From contig JAFGYE010000048.1 in the NCBI GenBank assembly GCA_016936255.1, forward strand, positions 1-64,000: a DNA stretch of 64,000 nucleotides. Direction: 5' to 3'. Source of the stretch: Marinifilaceae bacterium (GTDB lineage Bacteria > Bacteroidota > Bacteroidia > Bacteroidales > Marinifilaceae). The notes beneath the pieces were generated by a model. It saw only the letters and a program-made list of their open reading frames with translations. It had not been told where the DNA came from and did not search any database. The position numbers were made by a program, and so were the translations under genes. Below, one piece after another: positions 52,001 through 61,179 of the stretch (position 1 is its first letter; each line of letters starts with the position of its first letter).

Positions 52001-55000
52001 GGAGTATTTACTTATACAGATTTAACGGCAAGTAGTAGTGTTGAACTGACTACAGCCAGCATTACTTTTTCATCAGGAGTTTTAACCGATGTTGTATCTG
52101 CTGCGTTTACAATTCCCTCTTTGGATTCATCACCAACACTACTTGCTTCTTCAACAGCAACAGTAGATGCAGGTTTTGAAATAAGTTTTAGTGCAAATGC
52201 AACTTGGCAGCTTGCCATTGATTCGATTAAGTACAACGGGAATTTAATAGCAGCAAGTGCTTATGATAAAACTCAATCCGGGAAGATTATTTTTGATCCG
52301 GCATTAGATTCTGATTTACAGATTTCGGGAACAGCTGATATGATAGTTTATGCCAGAGGATATGATAATGCGAGTGTATCACAACAAATAAAGCATGGTG
52401 TGGCTACTGATATGGTAATTGTTTTGCAGCCGACAGCTCCTGTTGAGAATGGAGCATTGCTAGCTAATCAACCTGTAATAACGCTAAAGGATCAATATGC
52501 TAATGATTGTACCAGTGAAAATACAATTGAAATTACATCAGCAAAAGGAGACGCTAATGCTTGGACACTAGGAGGTACGTTGGTAAAAAAAGTAACCAAT
52601 GGGTCTGTTAGTTTTACTGATTTAACAGCATCGAGTAGTGGTGCAATTACTGGTGCTTTTATTGTTTTTTCAACAGTAGGATTAGCAACCGTAAATTCAA
52701 ACACTTTTAACATTCCTGATTTAGCAGCTTCGCCCGTATTAACTGCTGCAAGTGGTGTTACCGTTGATTCAAACTTTGATATTACTTTTACTGATAATCC
52801 AACCTGGAGGAGTCAAGTTACAGAAATAAGATACGGAACCGATGTTTTGCCTGTAAATGCTTACGACACTTCTGTTGCGGGAATAATAACTTTTAAACCT
52901 GCAGAATCGCCAATTCTACAAACAGTAGCCAGCGGGTATATGTATATCGTTTCTACCTCATTCCTGAAAGATTCTGTTCTGCAGGCAATTGGTCATGGTG
53001 CAGCAACATCTATTGCAATAATAACTCAACCACAACAGCCTGCAAGCAATGCAGGTTTGCTACAAACCCAACCAGCTGTTAAAATACAAGATCAATATTT
53101 AAATGACTGTACAACAAATAGTGTACAAACTATCAATGCAAATGCAACAGGAGGAAGCTGGGTAGTAGAGGGAACTACTTCGTTAATGGTAACTAATGGG
53201 ATTGTTGATTTTACCGATTTGACCGCCAGAAGTACGGATCTGGTATTTGATGCAACAATCACTTTTTCTGGCACAGGACTAACAAGCCAGGAGTCTGAGA
53301 CATTTATTATTCCAGCACCTCTTATTGCTACTCCTCTTATTGCTTCAACAACTGCAACTGTTGATTCATTGTTTGATGTTACCTTCTCGGAAAATGCCGC
53401 TTGGCAAGGAGAAATTGATTCAATTTCTTATGGAGGAAACTTGCTGGCAACTGATGTTTATGACAAAAGTCAAGCAGGGAAAATTGTTTTTGATCCTTCA
53501 AAAAGTACAGAATTGCAAGTAACAGGAACGAAAGAAATTTTAGTTTATTCAAGAGGATATCAAAATGCAGCAGTCAATCAGGAAATTAAACATGGTATTC
53601 CGGATACTATTTTTATTGACAGGCAACCAACGGCTCCATTGGTGAATGGCGGCAATTTAGATACGCAGCCAAGGGTATCTGTGCGGGATCAATACAACAA
53701 TAGTTGCTCCAGCAATAATACTTTTGAGATTTCTGTCGCAAATGGAGATGCGCAGGCCTGGACTTTGGGGGGGACCTTAACTCAAAGGGTTTCATCAGGT
53801 GTGCTTACATATAGTGGCTTAAGTGCTTCAAGTGAGACAGCCATTGCCGGAGCTTTTCTGAAATTTTCCGGTGCTGGTGTGGTTTCAGTGAACTCAGATC
53901 CTTTTGATATTGTTGAGTTATTAAGTCCGCCTAACATTAATTCTGCATTCCTTGTCACAGTTGATTCAGATTTTACATTAAACTTTTTTGCCATTGATGA
54001 TACATGGAAAAACAGTATTACCACCATCACTTACGAGGGGGATACGCTTCCTTCTTCTGCTTATACGATAGCTGCGGAATCAATTACTTTTCATATTTCA
54101 CAAGAAGTATTGCTGCAGAAAGCAGGAACATTCAGTATTGTTATCCATTCTTTAGGTTATACTAATGTAATCGTGGAACAAGAGGTTGGTCACGGAGCAG
54201 TTGCAAGTATGGAGATAACTCAACAGCCATTGGCTCCGCTAACAAATGGAGATCTGCTGGCTCAACAACCCATTTTACAATTTTTGGATCAATATGCAAA
54301 TGTCTGCACTTCCGAAATTCAAAAGGGCATTGCTGTTGAAAGGAATGATACCGGAGAATGGACTTTAGCTGGAACTGTTGAGCAAACAGCAACAAATGGA
54401 ATTGTTACATTTACGGATTTGTCGGCATACAGCACGGCTCCGGTAAGTGGTGCTGAATTGAAATTTATTGCTGCGGATTTAACTGCAGTTGTCTCTGCAC
54501 CTTTTGATATTCCGGATGTTAGCAGTTCTCCGGTTCTAAGCGTTGCAATTGGTGCAACTGTTGATAATCCGTTTAAAATTACTTTTACTGAGGATTCCGT
54601 TTGGAGAAGCCGTATTAATGTGGTGACTGTTAATGACAGTGTATTGAGTGCTGCGAGTTATAATGCGGGTCAGGCCGGAGAGTTGGAGTTGATTCCTTCT
54701 GAATCGGAGTTTCTGCAAAAAAGCGGATCATTTCAGATTATTGTGCAGTCCCGGGGTTTTGCTCACGATACAGTTCAGCAGGAGATCAATCACGGTATAG
54801 CAGATAGTTTACTGATCACAACTCAGCCATCAGATCCTGCTAATAATGGTGAATTATTATCTCAGCAACCTGTATTAAAATTAAGTGATCAATACCTAAA
54901 TGACTGTACCGGAGATAATTTTACGCAGGTAAATGTGGTTAAATATGATCAGAAAGCCTGGATTTTATCTGGAACTCTTCAAGCTCAATCGGTAAGTGGT

Positions 55001-57100
55001 GTAGTTAGTTTTACTGATTTAACTGCAACAAGTGAGATTGCAATTGATTCAGCTTACCTTCAGTTTTCATTCAATAAAGACACAGTAATTTCTGCTTTGT
55101 TTAAGATTCCTGTTCCGGTTATTGAGCTGACTGCAGCATTAAATGTGACTGTGGATAATGAATTCACAATACAGGCCAGTGACAATGCCAGCTGGAGGGA
55201 TTCAATATCAGCCATATCATTTGCAGGTGAAACTTTAGTTGATACTTCTTACTTGATTGAAGCTGGAGGTATTACTTTCTATCCAGATAGGGATTCTATA
55301 TTACAGATTGCAAGAACTGACACATTAATTGTAATTGCCAATGGATATGCCAACGCTATAATTGAACAGGAAATTGGACATGGAATAGTCACAGAAATGG
55401 TGATAATCGATCAGCCTGTTGGTCCTGTAAATAATGGAGATACTCTCGCGCAGCAACCTAAACTACAGTTGAGAGATCAATATAAAAATAATTGCGAAAA
55501 AGACAATGCAACTCAAATTTCAGCTTCTAAATATTCCGATGGTTCAGAAGCCGATGTGGTTGATTTGTGGGATTTAGGAGGAACCAAAACCATAACTGCT
55601 GTTGGAGGTTTGGTAACTTACCTGAATTTGACTGCAACCAGTGAAAACCGGGTAGAAGGTGCGCGTTTGCTGTTTACTTCAGATGCGTTACCGAATGTTG
55701 TTTCCGACAGTTTCGATATTGTAATTCCTCCTCCGCCGGTTATTGTGGGAGCTGTTGATGCTGATGTTGATGCAAGTTTCTTTGTGGAATTTACGGATAA
55801 CAAAACATGGCGATCGCTGATTTTTGATATCCGATACGGAATACGAAGCCTGGAGGGAAATTACGATATTTCGGAACCTGGAAAAATTACGTTTGATCCA
55901 ACCGTGACTTCTATTCTTCAAAAATCAGGAGTCGATTCGATGTATATTTATTCCGGGAACTATGATACTGTCCGGTTTGAACAGACAATACATCACGGAA
56001 AGTCGAAATATCTGGTAATTGTTAAAGAGCCATCTGCTCCCCTCAAAAATGGAGATGTTTTACTCAGACAACCACAGCTTAAATTGCAGGATCAGTTTCG
56101 AAATAATTGTGTTACCGATAATGAAACACCTGTAGCTGTTAAAAAAGGTGACGATGGAGATTGGTCACTTGCAGGAACTTTTACTCAGATTGCCGTTGAT
56201 GGTATGGTTAAGTATACAGATCTAACTGCAACAAGTGAAAGGGAAGTGGAAGGAGCCCGTCTGGAGTTTGAAGGAACAGGAATAATTCCTAAATTGTCTC
56301 AGTCGTTTACAATTCCGGAACCGCAGGTCAATAGGGCAGGCGAAGCCAGGGCAAATCCTGAATTGGTTTGTTATGGCGCCAGTTCGAGTATTACCCTTGT
56401 TGGTTTTGATGGCCTTATTCAGTGGCAAAAGTACGATGAGTTGAATGATATTTATGAAGATATAGATGGTGAAAATTCGGAAATTTTTATATCCGATGAA
56501 GTGGTTAAAAATGCCAGATACAGAGCAATGGTTTCGAAAGATGGTTTTACAACTCAATACTCTAATTCTGTGACAGTGAGTCCGATTGAGCCGCCTTTAG
56601 CCGATTTCACATTCGAGATTGATTACAATCGGGTTGATTTTACAAACTTAAGTGTTAATGCAACAAATATAGTTTGGGATTTTGGCGATGGAATCATTAG
56701 CAGTGAATTTGAGCCAAGTCATTCGTTTGTTTTGGATAATGCAAATGGATCGGGGTATGTGGTGAGTTTAACGGCTTCGAACGATGCTTGTCCTAATAGT
56801 AAGAAATCGCAACAGGTATTTATTACTACGGGTATCGAAGATTTAATTTCAGAAAATGGGGTCGTTGTTTATCCAAATCCAAGTCGAGGAGAATTTTTTA
56901 TCGAGATTTCAAATTCGGATGAGAATGGTGTTTTGAGAATATTTGATCAGACAGGAAAACTGGTTGCAACTCGAAGCGTTGAAAATGGTCTTCGTAATAA
57001 TAGGATTGCTTTCGATCTGAAAAATCTGACGGGAGGTATCTATTTCTTGACCATTCAGTATCCTGATAAAGTGGTTCGAACAAAATTGATTATTCAGTAA
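49070..57100 (+). CDS. Giant T9SS-secreted repeat protein (HID/Ig-like units, PKD, sorting domain)
   Basis: A 2676-residue exported protein. A signal peptide (1-21) is followed by 12 tandem units of about 199 residues. Each unit joins a domain like the haemoglobin-interacting/DUF1533 type ('ATVDSDFDITFTDDATWRTGI', 'SEIRYGTDVLP') to an Ig/invasin-like domain ('TQPTAPASNGGLLGTQP', 'LQDQYGNDCT', 'GGTVSFSGLTGSS'). After the repeats come an Ig-like segment (about 2420-2505), a PKD domain (about 2508-2590; 'VWDFGDGIISSEFEPSHSF') and a T9SS type A sorting domain (about 2598-2676; 'VVVYPNPSRGEFFIEI', 'NLTGGIYFLTI'). It is predicted to be exported and anchored or released at the surface, perhaps as an adhesin or binding fibre. 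No enzyme domain is present. Haem or haemoglobin binding is not established for this protein. Confidence 0.9.
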   Translation: MKKYLLLGFLWVISVIIVQAQNAPPVLNSVSGVTVDNSFTLLFTDDGTWQSLISEIRYGDDVVDPSAYDAGTTSGEIVFTPSASVYFQNDTTLNITIVTDGTYFDGVFSQTIGHGAATKFVITTQPTAPASNGGVLGTQPAVSLQDQYSNTCTSDGTSSVGVVASGASWVLGGTTPQTASSGVVTFSGLTGSSAVAVTGAAITFSLDGFSLISDPFDIPVNAHPTLSVPTDATVDSDFDITFTDDATWRTGISEIRYGTDVLPVGAYDKTSADAITIKPSQSGFLQVPGTKNLTIVSSGYSDAVESLEMKHGAAANIVMVTQPTAPASNGGLLGTQPVVKLQDQYGNDCTGDGATQVIAAADASGDWTLGGIGTTVSAVGGTVSFSGLTGSSNLVVSGAYLVFSSGSLPTLNSSPFDIPVNTPPTLTAATGATVDDVFEISYSDDSSWESSIDSIRFNGTTISASAYSVNSTTNKIVFTPSADPSLQTAASASLEIFVDSYSPASTTQNIGHGAATKIVVQTEPVPSGVNGSLFTMQPVVAIQDQYSNICTSNSTVSITAGENDPVNWTLGGTPMGTVASGVLNYTDLSASSDAAVTGAYISFTASELTGVASATFDLGLNSPPVLTAASGVTVDGAFTVTFADENSWQSKISSISYGGTEIDASAYNKLTSGQIIFDPSLSTALQTAGTQDFVFIAAGFSNAALSQTIGHGVPTSIKVSVEPTAPTSNGGLLVQQPVVISQDQYLNSCTSDNATAISVVKGDTGNWSLGGSPNQTLVGGSFTYTDLSATSDAPVIGAYLTFSSGSFADVNSATFDIPVNASPALSPANNATVDGEFQITFTDNATWRGSITDITFDGNSIPEAAYDATNATRIIFKPVESNVLQTAGTKEIIVISSGFANDTLSQVLEHGVADELFMFTQPVGPSGNGGQLATQPVVQLRDQYANICTTDNTSTISETTSGGTWTLGGTRGLTAGSGVFTYTDLTASSSVELTTASITFSSGVLTDVVSAAFTIPSLDSSPTLLASSTATVDAGFEISFSANATWQLAIDSIKYNGNLIAASAYDKTQSGKIIFDPALDSDLQISGTADMIVYARGYDNASVSQQIKHGVATDMVIVLQPTAPVENGALLANQPVITLKDQYANDCTSENTIEITSAKGDANAWTLGGTLVKKVTNGSVSFTDLTASSSGAITGAFIVFSTVGLATVNSNTFNIPDLAASPVLTAASGVTVDSNFDITFTDNPTWRSQVTEIRYGTDVLPVNAYDTSVAGIITFKPAESPILQTVASGYMYIVSTSFLKDSVLQAIGHGAATSIAIITQPQQPASNAGLLQTQPAVKIQDQYLNDCTTNSVQTINANATGGSWVVEGTTSLMVTNGIVDFTDLTARSTDLVFDATITFSGTGLTSQESETFIIPAPLIATPLIASTTATVDSLFDVTFSENAAWQGEIDSISYGGNLLATDVYDKSQAGKIVFDPSKSTELQVTGTKEILVYSRGYQNAAVNQEIKHGIPDTIFIDRQPTAPLVNGGNLDTQPRVSVRDQYNNSCSSNNTFEISVANGDAQAWTLGGTLTQRVSSGVLTYSGLSASSETAIAGAFLKFSGAGVVSVNSDPFDIVELLSPPNINSAFLVTVDSDFTLNFFAIDDTWKNSITTITYEGDTLPSSAYTIAAESITFHISQEVLLQKAGTFSIVIHSLGYTNVIVEQEVGHGAVASMEITQQPLAPLTNGDLLAQQPILQFLDQYANVCTSEIQKGIAVERNDTGEWTLAGTVEQTATNGIVTFTDLSAYSTAPVSGAELKFIAADLTAVVSAPFDIPDVSSSPVLSVAIGATVDNPFKITFTEDSVWRSRINVVTVNDSVLSAASYNAGQAGELELIPSESEFLQKSGSFQIIVQSRGFAHDTVQQEINHGIADSLLITTQPSDPANNGELLSQQPVLKLSDQYLNDCTGDNFTQVNVVKYDQKAWILSGTLQAQSVSGVVSFTDLTATSEIAIDSAYLQFSFNKDTVISALFKIPVPVIELTAALNVTVDNEFTIQASDNASWRDSISAISFAGETLVDTSYLIEAGGITFYPDRDSILQIARTDTLIVIANGYANAIIEQEIGHGIVTEMVIIDQPVGPVNNGDTLAQQPKLQLRDQYKNNCEKDNATQISASKYSDGSEADVVDLWDLGGTKTITAVGGLVTYLNLTATSENRVEGARLLFTSDALPNVVSDSFDIVIPPPPVIVGAVDADVDASFFVEFTDNKTWRSLIFDIRYGIRSLEGNYDISEPGKITFDPTVTSILQKSGVDSMYIYSGNYDTVRFEQTIHHGKSKYLVIVKEPSAPLKNGDVLLRQPQLKLQDQFRNNCVTDNETPVAVKKGDDGDWSLAGTFTQIAVDGMVKYTDLTATSEREVEGARLEFEGTGIIPKLSQSFTIPEPQVNRAGEARANPELVCYGASSSITLVGFDGLIQWQKYDELNDIYEDIDGENSEIFISDEVVKNARYRAMVSKDGFTTQYSNSVTVSPIEPPLADFTFEIDYNRVDFTNLSVNATNIVWDFGDGIISSEFEPSHSFVLDNANGSGYVVSLTASNDACPNSKKSQQVFITTGIEDLISENGVVVYPNPSRGEFFIEISNSDENGVLRIFDQTGKLVATRSVENGLRNNRIAFDLKNLTGGIYFLTIQYPDKVVRTKLIIQ
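49136..56320 (+). repeat. Twelve tandem ~598-base coding repeats
   Basis: Repeat units begin near 49136, 49735, 50336, 50936, 51533, 52128, 52730, 53326, 53927, 54526, 55118 and 55732, a regular period of about 600 bases. Unit boundaries are marked by the '(S/P)PxLxxxxxxTVD' opening. Units 1-8 share long blocks, while units 9-12 are more diverged. All units keep the 'DQY/F-x-N-x-C' motif. Confidence 0.88.
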
Positions 57101-57153
57101 GAAACTTTAATAGCTAATTAAGACAAATTACAATAGTTTTGAATTAATTTACT

Positions 57154-57206
57154 AACAGCAATTTTATTACATTTTGATCAAATTTGTAATGAAATTGCTG
57201 TTTTCT
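57154..57206 (+). terminator. Terminator after the giant repeat protein gene
   Basis: An 18-bp stem (left arm 57154-57171, right arm 57185-57202, one G-U pair) with a 13-base loop and a T run, about 55 bases after the stop codon. Confidence 0.88.
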
Positions 57207-57250
57207 TATATAGTTTGATTTCCTTTTTGTTATTTTAATTTTAATTTTAT

Positions 57251-57280
57251 TTTGATTAGTATTATGTTGTTATATATTTG
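57251..57280 (+). promoter_or_regulatory. Bacteroidota-type promoter for the TonB-like gene
   Basis: TTTG at 57251-57254, 18 bases, then TATATTTG at 57273-57280 match the -33/-7 (TTTG / TAnnTTTG) promoter pattern. The predicted start near 57287 gives a leader of about 60 bases. Assigned by consensus only. Confidence 0.5.
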
Positions 57281-57345
57281 TTATTAAAGTTTTTTTAGCA
57301 TAAATTTTCATACTCAATCGTAACCTACTAATCTAATAAGAGAAG

Positions 57346-58053
57346 ATGAACAAAATTATTTTAATCGTGTTTTTAATTTTTTCAGGATTTCAGTTATGCG
57401 CACAATCTGAAAATTCAGGAGAAGCTGAAGAAGTTGTGGAAATAAATTTAGGGAATTTAATTATCCAGACGATTCCATCAGAGTTGATTATAGAAATTCC
57501 TAAATTAGGTATTGATGGAAATAAAATCCAGGACTCTATTATTTTAGAAGAAATAAATACGGGTGTTTATGATATAACTTTTATACTTAAGAAAAAAAAG
57601 TTTAAATGTTCTGTTGAGGTATTAAATCAGAAAACAACCCATTTAATGGTGGATGTGAAAGAAAAAAAATCGGAATCCAAAGAAATTCAGTACATTCCTC
57701 ACTTGCCAGATCCTATTCCAGTACCAGTAAATACAGGTGAAGTCTATGTTATCGTGGATGACATGCCCGAATTTCCAGGTGGTAATTTGGAATTACAAAG
57801 GTATATTGCAATGAGTGTTAGATACCCTATAGAAGCACAGCAAAAAGGAATAACTGGTAGAGTTTTTGTAACATTTGTTATAAACAAGGACGGGAGGGCT
57901 GTAGGTGTCAGGATTATTAGATCTGCAGATCCACTTCTTGATGCTGAAGCAATTCGAGTTGTGCGTTGTATGCCAGAATGGAAACCAGGAAGACAAGAAG
58001 GTGAATTAGTTAATGTATCGTATACAATTCCGATTACTTTTTATTTGCAATGA
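57346..58053 (+). CDS. Secreted TonB C-terminal-domain protein with PEGA-like segment
   Basis: A 235-residue protein. A signal peptide (about 1-20, ending 'QLCAQ') is followed by a PEGA-like beta segment ('IIQTIPSELIIEIPKLGIDGNKIQDSI', about 38-66), then a short proline run ('PHLPDPIPVPVN', about 118-129) and a TonB C-terminal domain: 'PEFPGGNLELQRYIAMSVRYPIEAQQKGITGRVFVTFVINKDGRAVGVRIIRSADPLLDAEAIRVV' and 'WKPGRQEGELVNVSYTIPITF'. Unlike classic TonB it lacks an N-terminal membrane anchor with a long proline-rich linker, so energy transduction is doubtful. Such secreted TonB-domain proteins occur widely in Bacteroidota. Confidence 0.87.
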   Translation: MNKIILIVFLIFSGFQLCAQSENSGEAEEVVEINLGNLIIQTIPSELIIEIPKLGIDGNKIQDSIILEEINTGVYDITFILKKKKFKCSVEVLNQKTTHLMVDVKEKKSESKEIQYIPHLPDPIPVPVNTGEVYVIVDDMPEFPGGNLELQRYIAMSVRYPIEAQQKGITGRVFVTFVINKDGRAVGVRIIRSADPLLDAEAIRVVRCMPEWKPGRQEGELVNVSYTIPITFYLQ

Positions 58054-58082
58054 TATATATTTTTACGGTAGTTTATAATAAA

Positions 58083-58112
58083 AAAAGGCTTTCCATCGGA
58101 AAGCCTTTTAAA
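58083..58112. terminator. Bidirectional terminator between TonB-like and rocD genes
   Basis: A perfect 12-bp stem (AAAAGGCTTTCC / GGAAAGCCTTTT) with an ATC loop and A and T runs on either side, placed between convergent genes. Confidence 0.9.
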
Positions 58113-58129
58113 TTTTATTGAGAATTTTT

Positions 58130-59362
58130 TTATTCGAATTCAGCCATTGTTTTCTTAATGATATCAATAGCTTCTCTCAATTGTTCTTCGTTAATTGTCA
58201 GTGGAGGCGCAAAACGGATAATATGACCATGAGTTGGTTTTGCAAGCATTCCGTTATCGCGTAAACGCATGCAAACATCCCATGCAGTTTTACCACCTTT
58301 AGGTTTGATTACAACTGCGTTAAGTAATCCTTTACCACGAACAAGTTCAATCATGTCTGATTTAACCGCCTGTAATTCTTCACGGAAGATTTTACCCATT
58401 GCTTCAGCATTTTCAGCCAATTTCTCTTCTTTAACAACGGTTAAAGCGGCCATTGCTACAGCACAAGCAATTGGGTTTCCACCAAAAGTAGAACCGTGCT
58501 CACCTGGTTTGATGCAAAGCATGATTTCATCATCTGCTAATACTGCTGATACAGGAACAACACCGCCTGAAATTGCTTTTCCAAGAATCAATACATCAGG
58601 ACGAACACCTTCATGATCAACTGCTAATAATTTACCTGTTCTGGCAATACCGGTTTGAACTTCATCAGCAACGAACAATACGTTATTTGCTTTACAAAGA
58701 TCTGATGCTTTCTTCAAGAAACCATCTTCAGGAACGTAAACTCCGGCTTCGCCTTGAATTGGTTCAACAAGGAATGCACATACATTCGGATTTTTTAATT
58801 CTTTCTCAAGAGCTTCAATATCGTTGTAGGGAATTACAACAAAACCTGGTGTGAAAGGCCCAAAACCTTTGTATGAATCCGGATCGGTAGACATTGAAAT
58901 TATAGTAATTGTACGTCCGTGGAAGTTCCCATCGCACACAATAATTTTTGCTTCATTCTCAGGAATACCTTTTACATCATATCCCCAGCGACGGACTAAT
59001 TTAAGTGCCGTTTCGTCGGCTTCGGCACCCGTATTCATTGGTAATACCTTGTCATATCCAAAATATTTCGTTACAAATTCCTCGTATTTACCAAGGTTGT
59101 TACTATAAAAAGCGCGGGAGGTAAGAGTCAGTTTTTGAGCTTGCTCTATTAAAGCGTTCACAATCTTTGGATGACAGTGACCTTGATTAACGGCAGAATA
59201 AGCAGACAAAAAATCAAAATATCTTTTTCCGTCAGTATCCCAAACATATACACCTTCTCCACGTTCAAGAACTACTGGAAGTGGATGATAGTTGTGAGCA
59301 CCAAATTTGGATTCCTTCTCCATGTAATCTTTCGCAGTCATGGATGTTGTTGCATTTGTCAT
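58130..59362 (-). CDS. rocD: Ornithine--oxo-acid aminotransferase
   Basis: A 410-residue class III PLP-dependent aminotransferase that converts ornithine and 2-oxoglutarate to glutamate semialdehyde and glutamate. Diagnostic blocks are '[21 protein letters not shown]', '[20 protein letters not shown]', '[26 protein letters not shown]', '[20 protein letters not shown]' and the PLP lysine in '[18 protein letters not shown]'. The '[10 protein letters not shown]' and 'GFGPFTPGF' segments separate it from acetylornithine aminotransferase. Its upstream region has a weak promoter match at 59420. Confidence 0.93.
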   Translation of the reverse strand: MTNATTSMTAKDYMEKESKFGAHNYHPLPVVLERGEGVYVWDTDGKRYFDFLSAYSAVNQGHCHPKIVNALIEQAQKLTLTSRAFYSNNLGKYEEFVTKYFGYDKVLPMNTGAEADETALKLVRRWGYDVKGIPENEAKIIVCDGNFHGRTITIISMSTDPDSYKGFGPFTPGFVVIPYNDIEALEKELKNPNVCAFLVEPIQGEAGVYVPEDGFLKKASDLCKANNVLFVADEVQTGIARTGKLLAVDHEGVRPDVLILGKAISGGVVPVSAVLADDEIMLCIKPGEHGSTFGGNPIACAVAMAALTVVKEEKLAENAEAMGKIFREELQAVKSDMIELVRGKGLLNAVVIKPKGGKTAWDVCMRLRDNGMLAKPTHGHIIRFAPPLTINEEQLREAIDIIKKTMAEFE

Positions 59363-59419
59363 AATTACAATGTTTAAAAGATTTGTTTGTACGGATTAAA
59401 CTCTTGAAATCCGGTATCC

Positions 59420-59449
59420 CAAATTTGCAATTATTTTTTTATAAACCAA
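59420..59449 (-). promoter_or_regulatory. Possible promoter of rocD
   Basis: Read on the minus strand, TTG (59449-59447) is followed after 19 bases by CAAATTTG (59427-59420), a seven-of-eight match to TAnnTTTG. The spacing fits the Bacteroidota promoter pattern, but the C at the first position weakens it. Confidence 0.35.
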
Positions 59450-59588
59450 TACTTTTGAGATGTTTTTTAATTCTGCTAGTAAAATTAATTTCAAGGCAAA
59501 CTATTATCATAAGGTCGTTTATTAAAACGTTTTTAATTTTATGATTAGGAGTTTGAACTGCTATCCCAGTGAAAACAGTCTGTTTGAA

Positions 59589-61109
59589 TTAGGGGAGGAA
59601 TTTTGCCATTGATTCCAGTAAATCGCCTTTTTTAATTGGTTTTGGCAGATGGTCGGAACAGCCTGCCTGAAGTGATTTTTCTTTGTCACCAACAAGCGCG
59701 TATGCTGTTTGCGCAATAACAGTTAGGTTTGGTCTTTTTTCTTTGATGATGGCAGTCGCCTCTAAGCCATTGATTTGTGGAAGGTTAATGTCCATTAATA
59801 CAATGCTTATCTCTGGATTTTGCAGACATGCATTAATTACTTCCTGTCCGTTTTTCGCCCATAGAATGTTAATGTTTGTATTTTGAAGATAGGCTTCAAG
59901 GATTTTAAAATTGGTGGTTTGATCTTCGGCAATAATAACGGTATAGTTTTCCCAGTTGTAAGACTCTTGATAGTTGTCTTCTTCGAACTGATTGTTAGAT
60001 GTTAAGATGTTTGGAATTGTAAAGTTAATTGTTGTTCCTAAATTGTTTTCAGAAACAAACCATATTTTTCCGCCAAGCAATTCCAGTTCCAGTCGTGAAA
60101 TATACATGCCTAAACCTGTGCCACCATAATACTTTTGCCCTGATTCGTCAACTTGTCTGAATCGTTTAAATACTCGATTTTCGTATTTGGAAGGAATGCC
60201 AACACCGGTATCGGTAACCGAAAAGTGGATTGTGTCTTTTATTATTTTGTATGAGCATGTTATACTGCCAGTTTCCGTAAATTTTATTGCGTTGTGTATT
60301 AGGTTTTTAAAGATGCTTCTGATTTTAATCTGATCCGACTTGATCACATCGTTTGTGGAATCAAGATCAAAATTAAAAATTAGTTCAATATGTTCTTTGT
60401 TGTTTTCTTTTAGTAGCCCCAGGCTGTTCTCTTTTATATCCAAAAGCATTTGGTTGAGATGAAAATTTCTCTTAAAAGGCTTTGATACACGACTTTCAAG
60501 CATCGATACTTTTAATAAGTCTTCAATGATACGTAAAAGTTGCATGCCTGATGCTTTTATTGTGGATGCGAATTTACTAACGTCATCATTTTCGTGACTG
60601 GTTTCCAATAACTCAGAAAAACCGATTATCGAGTTTAATGGTGTTCTCAACTCATGGCTCATATTTGCCAAAAAGGAATTCTTCAGATTTTCGGCATCAA
60701 GAGCTTTGTTCCATGCTTTGGCAATTTCAAACTCTTTTATTTTTATTTCCGTAATGTCTTGGAAAAGAACTTCTTCGATGAGTCCTTCCTGATTGTCATT
60801 GTATACTTCTCCGGTGATTTTTCCAAGTCTTAGTTCTCCATTTTTAAAAAATCGAAATTCAATCTCTATTGCTTGATTTGCCATTTGTTGCAGTGAGACC
60901 AAAAAGAATTCGAGATCTTCGGGATGGATGTGTTTTATTAAATTTTCTCTGTTGGGTGTAACATTTTGTGTATGGTGCCCTAAAATAGAATAGGTGATGT
61001 TCGACCACCACATTTCATTTGTGTTATAATTGTAAATCCAATAGCCAATACCCGCAATCCGATGAATTTTTTCCAGTTGTCTTAGTTGTATAGAAGTATC
61101 AAGTTTCAT
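59589..61109 (-). CDS. Hybrid sensor histidine kinase with PAS and receiver domains
   Basis: About 506 residues from ATG 61109. A longer frame to 61295 runs into the upstream BatA-like gene on the same strand and is rejected. Order: PAS domain (about 10-125; 'IAGIGYWIYNYNTNEMWWSN'), HisKA with His in 'MSHELRTPLNSIIGFSELL' (about 160-180), HATPase_c with 'NLIHNAIKFT', 'DTGVGIPSKYENRVFKRF' and 'GGTGLGMYISRLELELLGGKIWF', and a C-terminal receiver domain with 'VIIAEDQTTNFKILEAYL', phosphoacceptor Asp in 'IVLMDINLPQINGLEATAII' and 'DHLPKPIKKGDLL'. No membrane segment, so it senses a cytoplasmic signal. Confidence 0.9.
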   Translation of the reverse strand: MKLDTSIQLRQLEKIHRIAGIGYWIYNYNTNEMWWSNITYSILGHHTQNVTPNRENLIKHIHPEDLEFFLVSLQQMANQAIEIEFRFFKNGELRLGKITGEVYNDNQEGLIEEVLFQDITEIKIKEFEIAKAWNKALDAENLKNSFLANMSHELRTPLNSIIGFSELLETSHENDDVSKFASTIKASGMQLLRIIEDLLKVSMLESRVSKPFKRNFHLNQMLLDIKENSLGLLKENNKEHIELIFNFDLDSTNDVIKSDQIKIRSIFKNLIHNAIKFTETGSITCSYKIIKDTIHFSVTDTGVGIPSKYENRVFKRFRQVDESGQKYYGGTGLGMYISRLELELLGGKIWFVSENNLGTTINFTIPNILTSNNQFEEDNYQESYNWENYTVIIAEDQTTNFKILEAYLQNTNINILWAKNGQEVINACLQNPEISIVLMDINLPQINGLEATAIIKEKRPNLTVIAQTAYALVGDKEKSLQAGCSDHLPKPIKKGDLLESMAKFLP

Positions 61110-61179
61110 GCTGAGCGGATTAGTTTTTGTGATTATGTTTTTCTTGGTATTGTATTGTGTTTTTAAATTGTGTGTTACG

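Noticed and set aside
49394-56557. Many 60-120-codon frames inside the giant repeat gene
   Set aside because: They recur at the repeat period in the wrong frames, as shadows of the repeated DNA.
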